A stretch of DNA of 64,000 bases from Lacinutrix sp. C3R15 (GTDB taxonomy: Bacteria; Bacteroidota; Bacteroidia; Flavobacteriales; Flavobacteriaceae), in the NCBI RefSeq assembly GCF_018860825.1, contig NZ_JAHKPZ010000034.1, positions 62,001 through 126,000 of the forward strand, in the 5' to 3' direction. How positions within the stretch are numbered: position 1 is the stretch's first letter; every line of letters begins with the position of its first letter. Positions 44,748 to 52,683 of the stretch are shown piece by piece. The translations under genes and the position numbers were made by a program. The notes below the pieces were generated by a model. It saw only the letters and a list, made by a program, of their open reading frames with translations, was not told the DNA's origin and did not search any database.

Positions 44748-45072
44748 CAACTAATTCATATAACTACAAAACCCATCGTTTAAAACCTTATGAAACCGCA
44801 TAAGTGTGTATTATATGTTTCTATATAAAATGTTATTTTAACTGGTTTAGGGTATAATTAATTAATAGCGAGAGCAATATAAAAAAATACTTTTTTTTAA
44901 CAATAAAAAAACATAAATATTTTCTTACAAAGAGAACGCTCTTGTTTTTAAGAATTAAAATATTTGTTTGTGCTTTACAACGGTAAGATGTTATACAATA
45001 GTAACACCATAAGCTCCACAAAAACACAAAAAAAGTCTTACAGATTAATGTAAGACTTGTAATAAATTATTT
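44748..45072 (-). repeat. long non-coding repeat R, copy A
   Basis: About 325 bp, roughly 90% identical by eye to 52250-52580. It starts CAACTAATTCATATAACTAC and ends after a terminator-like hairpin, AAGTCTTACA gattaa TGTAAGACTT (45033-45058). Differences include indels that break any shared reading frame, so the conservation is not for protein. Repeat 4 follows directly. Together with copy B it brackets five cassette genes. Confidence 0.8.
45033..45058 (-). terminator. terminator hairpin inside repeat R copy A
   Basis: AAGTCTTACA and TGTAAGACTT form a perfect 10-bp stem; on the minus strand a run of seven T follows. It would stop transcription entering from the SUKH-like gene. Confidence 0.7.
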
Positions 45073-45076
45073 TTTT

Positions 45077-45195
45077 AACGGTTTTGTATATGGTTACGCT
45101 CTTTATTTAGCAAATAAAACCAAATAGAAATTCCGATAGAATTTTAGTAAGTAAAACTGTAACTCGCAATAAATTATATACATTATTGCAGTTCG
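45077..45195 (-). repeat. structured gene-end repeat 4
   Basis: Starts AACGGTTTTGTATATGGTTACG, contains ATTTAGCAAATAAAACC, hairpin AAATTC cgata GAATTT (45128-45144), AGTAAGTAAAACTG and CGCAATAAATTATATAC. It ends at the stop codon of the SUKH-like gene (45199). The stem differs from other copies but remains paired. Confidence 0.7.
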
Positions 45196-45198
45196 TTT

Positions 45199-45900
45199 TT
45201 ATACGTTTTCAATTTCAAAAGCTTTTAAATCTAGTGTTACATGCGGAAGTATTTTTGGTAAAAATCGTTTTATTAATTCATGATATTCCGTCTTCTCTTT
45301 AAAGAGGTAACTGAGCTGCCAATAATGAAATCCCTTTGCTTGATAAGCCAGGTTTAAATATTCTTCTATGGTAATTTCCATATTATAAATAGCAGCTGCA
45401 TCAGTATGTACCAACCAAATATTATCAACTATTTCATCTCCTTCCCTTTTTAAACAAGCCGTTAGGCTCCAACAGATATCAAAAGGAAAGAAATCATCTT
45501 GGTTTTCTTCTTTATTAGATAAAGTATGGTAAAAAGCTTGGTCTCTGCAAAAATTTGGATTAAACAAATTTTCGGCCTTTGTTATATTTATAAATCCACT
45601 TAAATATTCATGTACAACTCCCCAAGTATAATTGTTGTTTAAATATTTTTCATTAAGAAACGTATCTTCTTTAAATTGTTTGGTGTTTTCTTCGGTTTGC
45701 TGCAATTCCCAAATAATCTCAACTCCAGAAGTTTGATTATATAAATCAAGAATGCTTTTAGGTAAATTAGCGTTATTATTAATAATTCCTTTTGGTGGAA
45801 ATGAATATGTAGCTGGTGTTTTAATATTTACTCCATGTTGAAAAGCATAGCCTATTTCTTGTAACATTCTGGTCAAAAAAACTTCATTTATATTAATCAT
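45199..45900 (-). CDS. SMI1/KNR4 (SUKH)-like protein
   Basis: 233 residues, soluble. The segment NNANLPKSILDLYNQTSGVEIIWEL resembles the SUKH N-terminal helix and strand (P-x-L-x-x-x-Y/F-x-x-x-x-G). The later region SLTACLKREGDEIVDNIWLVH and ITIEEYLNLAYQAKGFHYWQLSYLF fits the C-terminal part. SUKH proteins often act as immunity proteins to polymorphic toxins, but no toxin gene lies beside this one. Cassette gene between repeats 4 and 5. The family call is tentative. Confidence 0.5.
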   Translation of the reverse strand: MININEVFLTRMLQEIGYAFQHGVNIKTPATYSFPPKGIINNNANLPKSILDLYNQTSGVEIIWELQQTEENTKQFKEDTFLNEKYLNNNYTWGVVHEYLSGFINITKAENLFNPNFCRDQAFYHTLSNKEENQDDFFPFDICWSLTACLKREGDEIVDNIWLVHTDAAAIYNMEITIEEYLNLAYQAKGFHYWQLSYLFKEKTEYHELIKRFLPKILPHVTLDLKAFEIENV

Positions 45901-45961
45901 ACTTTTAACATTTAATTTATACCACTATAAAGTTTGGTTGGAGTTTATCTATTTTTAGTAA

Positions 45962-46057
45962 TCTACGTTGTTGTATTTGGTTTATTGCGCTGTTTAATCA
46001 CCTAATTTAGCAAATAAAACAGAATTGACATAGGTATAAGCAAAATCTCACTATATC
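45962..46057 (-). repeat. structured gene-end repeat 5 (degenerate)
   Basis: Carries the outer ACGTTGTTGTATTTGG and the inner CACCTAATTTAGCAAATAAAACAGAAT blocks in the right order. It lacks the central hairpin and the second half, ending at the stop codon of the ABC gene (46058). It looks like a truncated copy. Confidence 0.5.
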
Positions 46058-47293
46058 TTATTTTTGTATACCAACAGAACCCTTTGAAGAAGATTGAAGC
46101 GCAAAGGTAAAATTGGGATGTATATTAGGCTCATCACGATGTGATACAAACAAAATACTGGTATCACTTTCTTTTGCTATTTTGTTTATTAGTGCAGAAA
46201 TAAGTGCTGCACCTTGATCATCTACATTAATTAATGGTTCATCTAATATTAATAAAGGAGGATGCTTAATCATAGCTCTTGCTATTAATATTAAGCGTTG
46301 AATAGCTGGTGATAATTTAAGAAAAGAGGTGTTCTTTTCTTGATTTAAATTTAATACGTCTATCCACTGAGCAGCTGTATGTATTTGTGCCGTAGATGGT
46401 GATTGGTATAAGCCAATACTATCAAAAAAACCCGAAACAATCATTTGCTCTACGGTATAGCTTCTTTTAAATAATTCTAAAATAGCAGGGCTAATATATC
46501 CAATCTTCTGTTTTATATCCCAAACGCTTTCACCACTACCTTTTTTCTTACCAAAGAGATATACCTCTTGGCCATAAGCCTTGCTATTGTTACCATAAAT
46601 CATAGATAGTAACGTCGTTTTACCAGATCCATTAGGGCCAATTAAATGCCAAAACTCTTTTTTCTTAATGGTCCAGCTGATATCTTTTAAAATGGAACGA
46701 TTCTCATAATTTACATTTACATTTTTAAGCTCTACGAGCACTTCTGGAATATTTGTGTACTTTGTTATTGCCGCTGGTATATCTTTATCAAAAACAAACT
46801 CACTTCTTTTAAAATTATAATCTTCAATTGGCACTAATGCTTTGAGCTCCTCTCTTTCAAAGGTAATAATATGTGTAATTACTGGTAATAAATCATCCTG
46901 TCTGTTTAATATAAACACGAGAGGCATCTCTTTAGATAAAGTAATTAACTGTTGTTTTAATACAGCTACAGATTCTTTGTCTAGCGCTTCGTAAGGATTG
47001 TTTAATACTATAAAATCTGGGTTTTGTTGCAGTAAATAAGCTAACAATGCTTTTTTTTGTTCACCAGTAGATAATGTTCTGAGACTTCTGTTTATTTCTG
47101 ATGTTAACTCAAAATTATCGTGTTTTTCTTCCTCTTCAATATATTTTTCTAAAACGGAATTTGAAAATAAAACCCCTCGCTTTCCTTCTAATCCTGGTAA
47201 TTTATAGGTACCACTCAATAAATGAGATAACCAATACTCTTGTGGTGAACGTGTGGTATCTTCAATGGCATAATGTTGATGTGATGGTTTCAT
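46058..47293 (-). CDS. double-ABC ATPase, ModF-like, first half degenerate
   Basis: 411 residues. The second half has Walker A GPNGSGKTT, a degenerate signature (LKLSPAIQRLILIARAM), Walker B LLILDEP and the switch SHRDEP. The first half keeps a signature (LRTLSTGEQKKALLAYLL) and a changed Walker B (FIVLNNPYEALD), but its P-loop is missing: only ~60 residues precede the signature. There are no membrane helices. ModF/PhrA-type proteins have two complete halves of ~490 residues in total, so this one is shortened. The role is unknown; it may be a regulatory ATPase. Confidence 0.7.
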   Translation of the reverse strand: MKPSHQHYAIEDTTRSPQEYWLSHLLSGTYKLPGLEGKRGVLFSNSVLEKYIEEEEKHDNFELTSEINRSLRTLSTGEQKKALLAYLLQQNPDFIVLNNPYEALDKESVAVLKQQLITLSKEMPLVFILNRQDDLLPVITHIITFEREELKALVPIEDYNFKRSEFVFDKDIPAAITKYTNIPEVLVELKNVNVNYENRSILKDISWTIKKKEFWHLIGPNGSGKTTLLSMIYGNNSKAYGQEVYLFGKKKGSGESVWDIKQKIGYISPAILELFKRSYTVEQMIVSGFFDSIGLYQSPSTAQIHTAAQWIDVLNLNQEKNTSFLKLSPAIQRLILIARAMIKHPPLLILDEPLINVDDQGAALISALINKIAKESDTSILFVSHRDEPNIHPNFTFALQSSSKGSVGIQK

Positions 47294-47360
47294 TATTCTT
47301 GTTATAAGTGTTTTACCTTTGACTTATTCTTTAATTTATTTTTGTCTCACCTTTAAATAT

Positions 47361-47495
47361 GGCTACAGGTTATAATTGAATTTACGCTGCTAATTTATAT
47401 ACCATATTGGGTGTTTTAGACACTAAAACTAGCAAATACACAGGGATTTCTGAGAGAAAATTCCGTCGCAATAAACTATAGCCATTGTTAGCAAA
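47361..47495 (-). repeat. structured gene-end repeat 6 (degenerate)
   Basis: Contains GGCTACAGGTTATAATTG, TACGCTGCTAATTT, AAACTAGCAAATACACAGG, a weak hairpin around GGGATTTC and GAAAATTCC (~47443-47465), CGCAATAAACTATAGCC and GTTAGCAAACG. The order is the same as in the intact copies. It ends at the stop of the esterase-like gene (47500). Confidence 0.55.
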
Positions 47496-47499
47496 CGTT

Positions 47500-48642
47500 T
47501 TATTCTATTTCTTTTAAAATTTCCTTCTTTTGAGAATTGGTATAAAATTCTGATTGATTAAGATTTTTTATCAGCCTTTCTTTAGTTTGTTTAGTGTCTA
47601 ATTTTAGTTCTTCTTGAGCCCATATAATATTTAGATATCCTTCAGAATAGTTTGGGTATTCGGTTAAAAGAATTTCCCAAACCGTAATTGCTTTTTGATA
47701 TTGTTTGTCATTGTAAAATTCCCAACCTTTCCCATTTAAGATGCCAATTGATGGACGTAACTTTTCACCATAATGATTTTCAATATTTTTTGAAGCAATT
47801 TCTAATGCATTAATATTTTTATTGCTTATGTCAAAAAACAGGTGTACCTGTTTACTCCAATATTCAAAAACTTCGTAAATGGCTATTGGTGCTATTAAGC
47901 CTGGTGTTACATTATGATAAGCCTCTGGTAATAGAATTCCTTTTGCATTTATAAATTTATTATCTATTAATTTTAATGATTGTTCCATAATCTCAAATTC
48001 TTTGGGGAAATCATTTCCTATACCATATCTATAATACTTTGTTTGTTTTCCTTTATATGAATTGACTTTGATTATTGAGTCAGTGAGATTCATATTTTTT
48101 TGAGTAGTAAAAAATGGGCTCAACGAAATGACAGCATTTAGTTGATGTAGTCTTTTTTCAAATAAATAAGTAGTTAAATATCCATATCTTGAATGTCCAA
48201 TTAAAACTCTAAACTTACTTGCTTTATAATTTTTATCAATAAATGGAATTAATTCATTAAATATAAAAAGCTCATTCTCTTTAGCCTTACCTATAGAATT
48301 TGTTTTTTTATGTAGAGTCTCTTTTGTGCGCTTCATTTGTTGAGAGTTAACACTAACAATAATTGAAGCTGGCATTTGGTCATTAATAGTCAAATAATCA
48401 ATGGTGTTTATGATAAATTGATTACTTCTTTTATTCTGTCTGTCAAATATTATAGTTAAAGGATATTTTTTTTCGATATTTTGTTGCCAATCTTTTGGTA
48501 CAATTACAGAGATGCTTTTATTGTATCCTAAATAAGATGATGATATAGTTGTATCTGCAATCTTTTTGTAGCTTTCATAATTTTGAGAAAATATTTGAAT
48601 AGTACAAAAAAGGAATAATAGGATTAGTATTTTTTTTTGCAT
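47500..48642 (-). CDS. secreted esterase (D-type) with C-terminal TPR-like tail
   Basis: 380 residues with signal peptide MQKKILILLFLFCTIQIFS. The alpha/beta-hydrolase fold of the esterase D/Fes family is suggested by SISVIVPKDW, YPLTIIFDRQN, the nucleophile motif GHSRYG (Ser of GxSxG), and a late AYHNVTPG histidine. Residues ~300-380 are helical (GKGWEFYNDKQYQKAITVWEILL, a TPR-like hairpin). Such enzymes hydrolyse ester bonds in siderophores, carbohydrate esters or peptides. A single cassette gene between repeats 6 and 7. Confidence 0.72.
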   Translation of the reverse strand: MQKKILILLFLFCTIQIFSQNYESYKKIADTTISSSYLGYNKSISVIVPKDWQQNIEKKYPLTIIFDRQNKRSNQFIINTIDYLTINDQMPASIIVSVNSQQMKRTKETLHKKTNSIGKAKENELFIFNELIPFIDKNYKASKFRVLIGHSRYGYLTTYLFEKRLHQLNAVISLSPFFTTQKNMNLTDSIIKVNSYKGKQTKYYRYGIGNDFPKEFEIMEQSLKLIDNKFINAKGILLPEAYHNVTPGLIAPIAIYEVFEYWSKQVHLFFDISNKNINALEIASKNIENHYGEKLRPSIGILNGKGWEFYNDKQYQKAITVWEILLTEYPNYSEGYLNIIWAQEELKLDTKQTKERLIKNLNQSEFYTNSQKKEILKEIE

Positions 48643-48656
48643 AATTATTTTAATGT

Positions 48657-48792
48657 TTACAACGGTTTTGTGTATGATTCCGTTGCGTGTTTGAGCAACT
48701 AATTTAGCAAAAACAAACCGAATAGAATATTTCGCAGGAATATTCCTAAGTAGTCAAAAACAAGCAATTACTTTTACATGTTGTTAGCCAAA
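48657..48792 (-). repeat. structured gene-end repeat 7
   Basis: TTACAACGGTTTTGTGTATG, GAGCAACTAATTTAGCAAAA, a hairpin GAATATTTC gca GGAATATTC (48725-48745, one T-G wobble), CTAAGTAGTC, AAGCAATTACTTTTACATG and TTGTTAGCC. The distal arm encodes the last residues LANNM and stop of the permease gene. An intact copy. Confidence 0.8.
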
Positions 48793-50096
48793 GTTTTTTT
48801 ATGGGATGAAAACCTCCAAGCTCCAAATGCGAGTAGAATATAAATTATAATTATTGCTGCCATTTGTTGCCAATTGTTTGTCAATTCATAATATAGAATT
48901 AATATTCCACCAATACTCAATCCGATTATGGATAGTATTGTCAAAAAAGTTGATGAATTCGTTTTTTTTCGAATTTTAAAATTTGCAATTGCCATTAATA
49001 ATGAAACTAATAGAAAGGTAACACTCCCAAACTCAAGAATTAATTCTAATCCGCCAATTGAGATTAAAAGACAAGAAATTACTGCCATAGCAATAATTGC
49101 ATTTTGCGGACTGTTATTTTTTCGGATAGATAAAATTTTAGGAAAATATCCATCTTTAGCTATTACAGACATTTGACGAGAAGAGCCAAAAACTGTTCCA
49201 CTAATCGCACTACTTGTAGCCAAAATTGCACCAAATATAACAAGATTTGTACCTAATGAACCCAAAACATTTCCTGCACCTGATGCGAGAGCAAACTCTT
49301 TATTTTTAATGATTTCTTCTGTAGGTATCGCAAACAAAGCACCCATTGCAATGACTACATAAATTATGACAGCTAAAGAAATTGCGCTATAAATTGCTCT
49401 TGGTATGTTTTTTTCTGGATTAGTCATTTCGTTGACTGCATTAATTACTAATTGAAACCCTTCAAAAGCTACAAAAGTTAATGAAGAAACTATTAAAATT
49501 GAAAAAACACTTGATTGCTCTAAATCTGAAGCCATATTCTCAATGAATGTATTAAAATCAGTTGTTCCGTGGGTCATTAATACAATTGAGATAATTGTTA
49601 AAACTACAAGTTTGGTATAAACCATTAAATCTTCAATTTTTCCCATTCCATTTACGCTCCAAATGTTTATTAAAGTAAAAATTGCAATAACTCCAATTGC
49701 GACACCTTTTCTTATCCAAATATTATCAGCAAAGTTGGTACTACTAATTGCATAGGATGAAAATGTATAAGCATATAAAGCCAATGTACTTATGTAACCG
49801 AAAATAATAAACCAACCTATTGCAGAAGCAGAAAAATTTGATTTTGAATAGGTTTTTTTGAAAAAAGAATATGTAGCTCCTTCATCTTTGTAATAAAGCC
49901 CTAATTTTACATATGAATAAGCGGCTAATGCTGCAATTAGTCCACCAATAATTATTGCAAATGGTGTCAGGTTTCCAATTAACGAAACTGAAATTCCGAG
50001 TATTGTAAAAATTCCACCTCCAACCATTCCACCAAGAGCAATTGCAATTAATTCTGCTAAACCTAAATTCTTGTTTCTTCTCCTGTGTTGTGTCAT
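48774..50096 (-). CDS. APC-family amino-acid permease
   Basis: 440 residues with 12 membrane helices. The first helix region LAELIAIALGGMVGGGIFTILG has the glycine-rich unwound stretch of the APC superfamily, and VAFEGFQLVINAVNEMTNPEKNIPRAI is the family's helix 6/loop signature. It imports amino acids or amines by proton or exchange mechanisms; specificity is unknown. The last five codons fall inside repeat 7. It is a single cassette gene between repeats 7 and 8. Confidence 0.82.
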   Translation of the reverse strand: MTQHRRRNKNLGLAELIAIALGGMVGGGIFTILGISVSLIGNLTPFAIIIGGLIAALAAYSYVKLGLYYKDEGATYSFFKKTYSKSNFSASAIGWFIIFGYISTLALYAYTFSSYAISSTNFADNIWIRKGVAIGVIAIFTLINIWSVNGMGKIEDLMVYTKLVVLTIISIVLMTHGTTDFNTFIENMASDLEQSSVFSILIVSSLTFVAFEGFQLVINAVNEMTNPEKNIPRAIYSAISLAVIIYVVIAMGALFAIPTEEIIKNKEFALASGAGNVLGSLGTNLVIFGAILATSSAISGTVFGSSRQMSVIAKDGYFPKILSIRKNNSPQNAIIAMAVISCLLISIGGLELILEFGSVTFLLVSLLMAIANFKIRKKTNSSTFLTILSIIGLSIGGILILYYELTNNWQQMAAIIIIYILLAFGAWRFSSHKKTLANNM

Positions 50097-50108
50097 TTTC
50101 TAAAATTG

Positions 50109-50246
50109 GGCATAACGTGTTTGTATATGGTTTGTTGCGTGGTTTAAGCAACTAATTTAGTAAATAATTACCGACAAAGAAAGTCCGCGAGGACTTTCGT
50201 AAGTAGGCTAGAAGCCAGCAATAAATTATATACGGTGTTGCCAGTA
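50109..50246 (-). repeat. structured gene-end repeat 8
   Basis: CATAACGTGTTTGTATATGG, AAGCAACTAATTTAGTAAAT, a perfect hairpin GAAAGTCC gcga GGACTTTC (50179-50198), GTAAGTAGGCTAGAAGCC, AGCAATAAATTATATACGG and GTTGCC. Both stem halves differ from repeats 1, 2, 4 and 7 in a compensatory way. It lies between the OLD-like gene stop (50252) and the permease start (50096). Confidence 0.82.
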
Positions 50247-50251
50247 GTTTT

Positions 50252-52222
50252 TTATTTTGTGTAAAATTTCTCTATTTTCTCAATCCATTTTGGTTTGTGT
50301 TCAATATTTAATTCACAATAATTTTTGCAAATTAATTTTTTATTAGAATCGATAAAATCAACTATTTTATCTTTGATTCGATTTGGTTTTTTTCCTTCTT
50401 CAATTTTAGTTGGGTAAATTATAGAGTTATCTCCCTTTATATAACTATTTTTTGCTTCTTCATCAAATCCGAAATTTAAAAATTCCATTTTAATTTCCTC
50501 ATTTTCACTTTCGTTTATTGTTTTCTTTAAAGCTAGATAAAAAGCTTTGGGAATCATTGATTCCTCTATTTCAGTTGGATATTTTATGTCTGTCTCCAAC
50601 TTATGTAAAGTTATTTCTTGACTTTCTTCTACTTGAAGTCTTCTTATTTTAAGTAGATTTCCATTTAATTCAGTTGGAATATCTTGAGTACCTACACCTT
50701 GTATATCTGTGTCAATTAAGCAAAACACTCTACCTAATAATTCTTTTTTTTCTGCCTTATGAGAAATAGGTGTATATAGGTAATTATACAATAGTTTTAC
50801 TACTCCACATCCACCAACAGGAAGATATTTAATATTAATATTTGGGTCAATATGCTTGTTAATATAATTTTTATCTTCTTCACTCTCAACAATCATCCAG
50901 TTATTTTCTTTATTCCTTAGTGAGCTTATAATTGCTGAAGCTAAATCGAAAAAGCTTTTAAATTGAACATCATTAGGATGACTACCATTATCTTCAAAAT
51001 AATTTCTAAAAGAAAATTCAGAAATATTAGGTGCGGTGGATGAGTCAGATGGACTTATATGATATAAATTTCCTTTGTCAATTATTGGTAAAGCTCCGTA
51101 CCAATGAGAGGTTAAAAGCAGTTGAGTATCAAAGTTGTTAGCTAATTTTTCTAACCTGTCAAATTGTTCATAGCACATAGAGATATGTAATGAGGATTCA
51201 GGTTCATCAATTGCCAAAATAAATTTCTTATCTCTAATAGTATTTTGAGTTAAAAAAGCATAAGCAATATCAATTAATGCTTTTTTACGCTCTCCTGCAG
51301 AAAGGTTTTTTATAGGTTTTTCTCCTTTTTTCAACTTTCTTTTAGAAAAAAAAGTTTCAATCATTACATCTGTTAGATGATTCGCTGTAATTTTAGTTTT
51401 TTCTTTGAATTTTTTTTGAAAGTCGTAATCATTGTCAATTTCTTGTATAGTAGTTTCAACTTCTGATACAAAATTTTCTAAATCTGTATTGACAATATCT
51501 AAAATACTTTGACTTCGAGTTCTTCCTGCTTTTATAGGAAGCTTTTCATTTAAGGTTTTTTCAATTCTCTTTTTTACATTTTCACTCATTAAATCTTGCA
51601 TTCCTTTTGATTCTAGTCGTAAGAAGTCTTGAATTGATGTTTCAACAGGAATATATTGATATGCGAAATATTTTGAGATATCAGATTTTAGAGAATTAAT
51701 CAATTTATTATACTTTCTTTCGTCATTAAAATCTTCTAACTCTTGTAGTTTTTTCTTAATAGAAACATTGAAGGTGATGAATACTTCATCATTTCTTTCT
51801 GTTTGTCCCCAATTAGCTAATAAAAATAAGTAGTTATTTTCCTTATCTGATTCTAAGTTTTTTTGTTGTTTAAAAAAACTTTCATATTGTTTGTAGTTTG
51901 ATGATGGACTGTAATTTATGCTAAATAAAAACTCACTTATTATTGGAATTGCTTTTTGAGAGTTTTTTGAAAATTTTCTTAATAATTCGTCTTTAGGAAT
52001 GTAAAATAATGGTGCAACAAATGCTTCTGTCTTTTTTTCTGTTGTATGAAATATAAACTCTCGCTGATTGAAATACGTATCAAGAGCTTCTAATATTGAA
52101 CTTTTTCCAGCTCCATTTTGTCCAATAAAAAGATTTAGATTTTCAATTTGTTTAGTTCCAAAGGGAATGTAATTAGCTCCTTTGTAAACCTTATAATGTC
52201 TGAGGAATATTCCTATTATCAT
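50252..52222 (-). CDS. OLD-like ATPase/TOPRIM nuclease
   Basis: 656 residues. An ABC-type ATPase is split by a coiled insert: Walker A GQNGAGKSS (34-42), signature NLSAGERKKALIDIAYAF, Walker B FILAIDEPESSLH and LLTSHWYG. A TOPRIM domain follows (~430-560) with WMIVESEEDKNYI (Glu), VGGCG and FCLIDTDIQG (DxD). This is the layout of OLD-family nucleases, several of which act in phage exclusion (for example GajA, and P2 Old). No partner helicase lies beside it, so it would be a stand-alone class 1-type protein. First cassette below repeat R copy B. Confidence 0.8.
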   Translation of the reverse strand: MIIGIFLRHYKVYKGANYIPFGTKQIENLNLFIGQNGAGKSSILEALDTYFNQREFIFHTTEKKTEAFVAPLFYIPKDELLRKFSKNSQKAIPIISEFLFSINYSPSSNYKQYESFFKQQKNLESDKENNYLFLLANWGQTERNDEVFITFNVSIKKKLQELEDFNDERKYNKLINSLKSDISKYFAYQYIPVETSIQDFLRLESKGMQDLMSENVKKRIEKTLNEKLPIKAGRTRSQSILDIVNTDLENFVSEVETTIQEIDNDYDFQKKFKEKTKITANHLTDVMIETFFSKRKLKKGEKPIKNLSAGERKKALIDIAYAFLTQNTIRDKKFILAIDEPESSLHISMCYEQFDRLEKLANNFDTQLLLTSHWYGALPIIDKGNLYHISPSDSSTAPNISEFSFRNYFEDNGSHPNDVQFKSFFDLASAIISSLRNKENNWMIVESEEDKNYINKHIDPNINIKYLPVGGCGVVKLLYNYLYTPISHKAEKKELLGRVFCLIDTDIQGVGTQDIPTELNGNLLKIRRLQVEESQEITLHKLETDIKYPTEIEESMIPKAFYLALKKTINESENEEIKMEFLNFGFDEEAKNSYIKGDNSIIYPTKIEEGKKPNRIKDKIVDFIDSNKKLICKNYCELNIEHKPKWIEKIEKFYTK

Positions 52223-52249
52223 ATTGTGATATTTTTCTCAAATTACTGG

Positions 52250-52580
52250 CAACTAATTTATATAACTACAAAACCCATCGTTTAAAACCTTATAAAACCG
52301 CATAAGTGTGTATTATATGTTTCTTATCTAAAATGTTATTTTAACTAGTTTAGGGCATAATTAATTAATAGCGAGGGCAATATAAAAAAACACTTTTTTT
52401 TTAGCAAAAAAAACATAAATATTTTCTTACAAAGAAAACGTCCTTGCTTGCTATCTAGAATTAAAATTTTTGTTTGTGCTTTACAACGTTAAGATGTAAT
52501 ATAATAGTAACACCATAAGCTCCACAAAAACACAAAAAAAAGTCTCACAAATAAATGTAAGACTTGTAATAAATTATTAT
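52250..52580 (-). repeat. long non-coding repeat R, copy B
   Basis: About 331 bp, matching 44748-45072 nearly throughout: CTACAAAACCCATCGTTTAA, GCATAAGTGTGTATTATATG, TTAATTAATAGCGAG, TAACACCATAAGCTCCAC and the closing hairpin 52540-52565. It sits at the boundary between the desaturase gene (core) and the first cassette gene. Its position, at the promoter side of the array, is where an integron would carry its attI/Pc region; that comparison is inference. Confidence 0.8.
52540..52565 (-). terminator. terminator hairpin in repeat R copy B
   Basis: AAGTCTCACA aataaa TGTAAGACTT is a 10-bp stem with one mismatch and, on the minus strand, a following T-run. It lies 119 bp past the desaturase stop codon. 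Confidence 0.65.
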
Positions 52581-52683
52581 TTTTAAATTCCTCTTTCCTG
52601 CTACAAAAACAAGAGATTAAAGATTTATGGTAGTATGTATAAGTAAATTGAAGTGCTTTATAAAATAAGCCAGGTAATTAGCC

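Noticed and set aside
44833-45027. 64-codon minus-strand reading frame
   Set aside because: It lies entirely inside repeat R copy A, and indels in copy B break the frame, so it is not conserved as protein. Its composition (Cys, Phe, Lys from A/T-rich DNA) is also unnatural.
38494-50246. CRISPR array
   Set aside because: The repeats are long, separated by whole genes of 0.7-2 kb and not identical; there are no short spacers and no cas genes.
38494-52580. Insertion sequence or true integron platform
   Set aside because: I found no transposase or tyrosine integrase reading frame in the window, so the integron comparison is based on layout and structure only.
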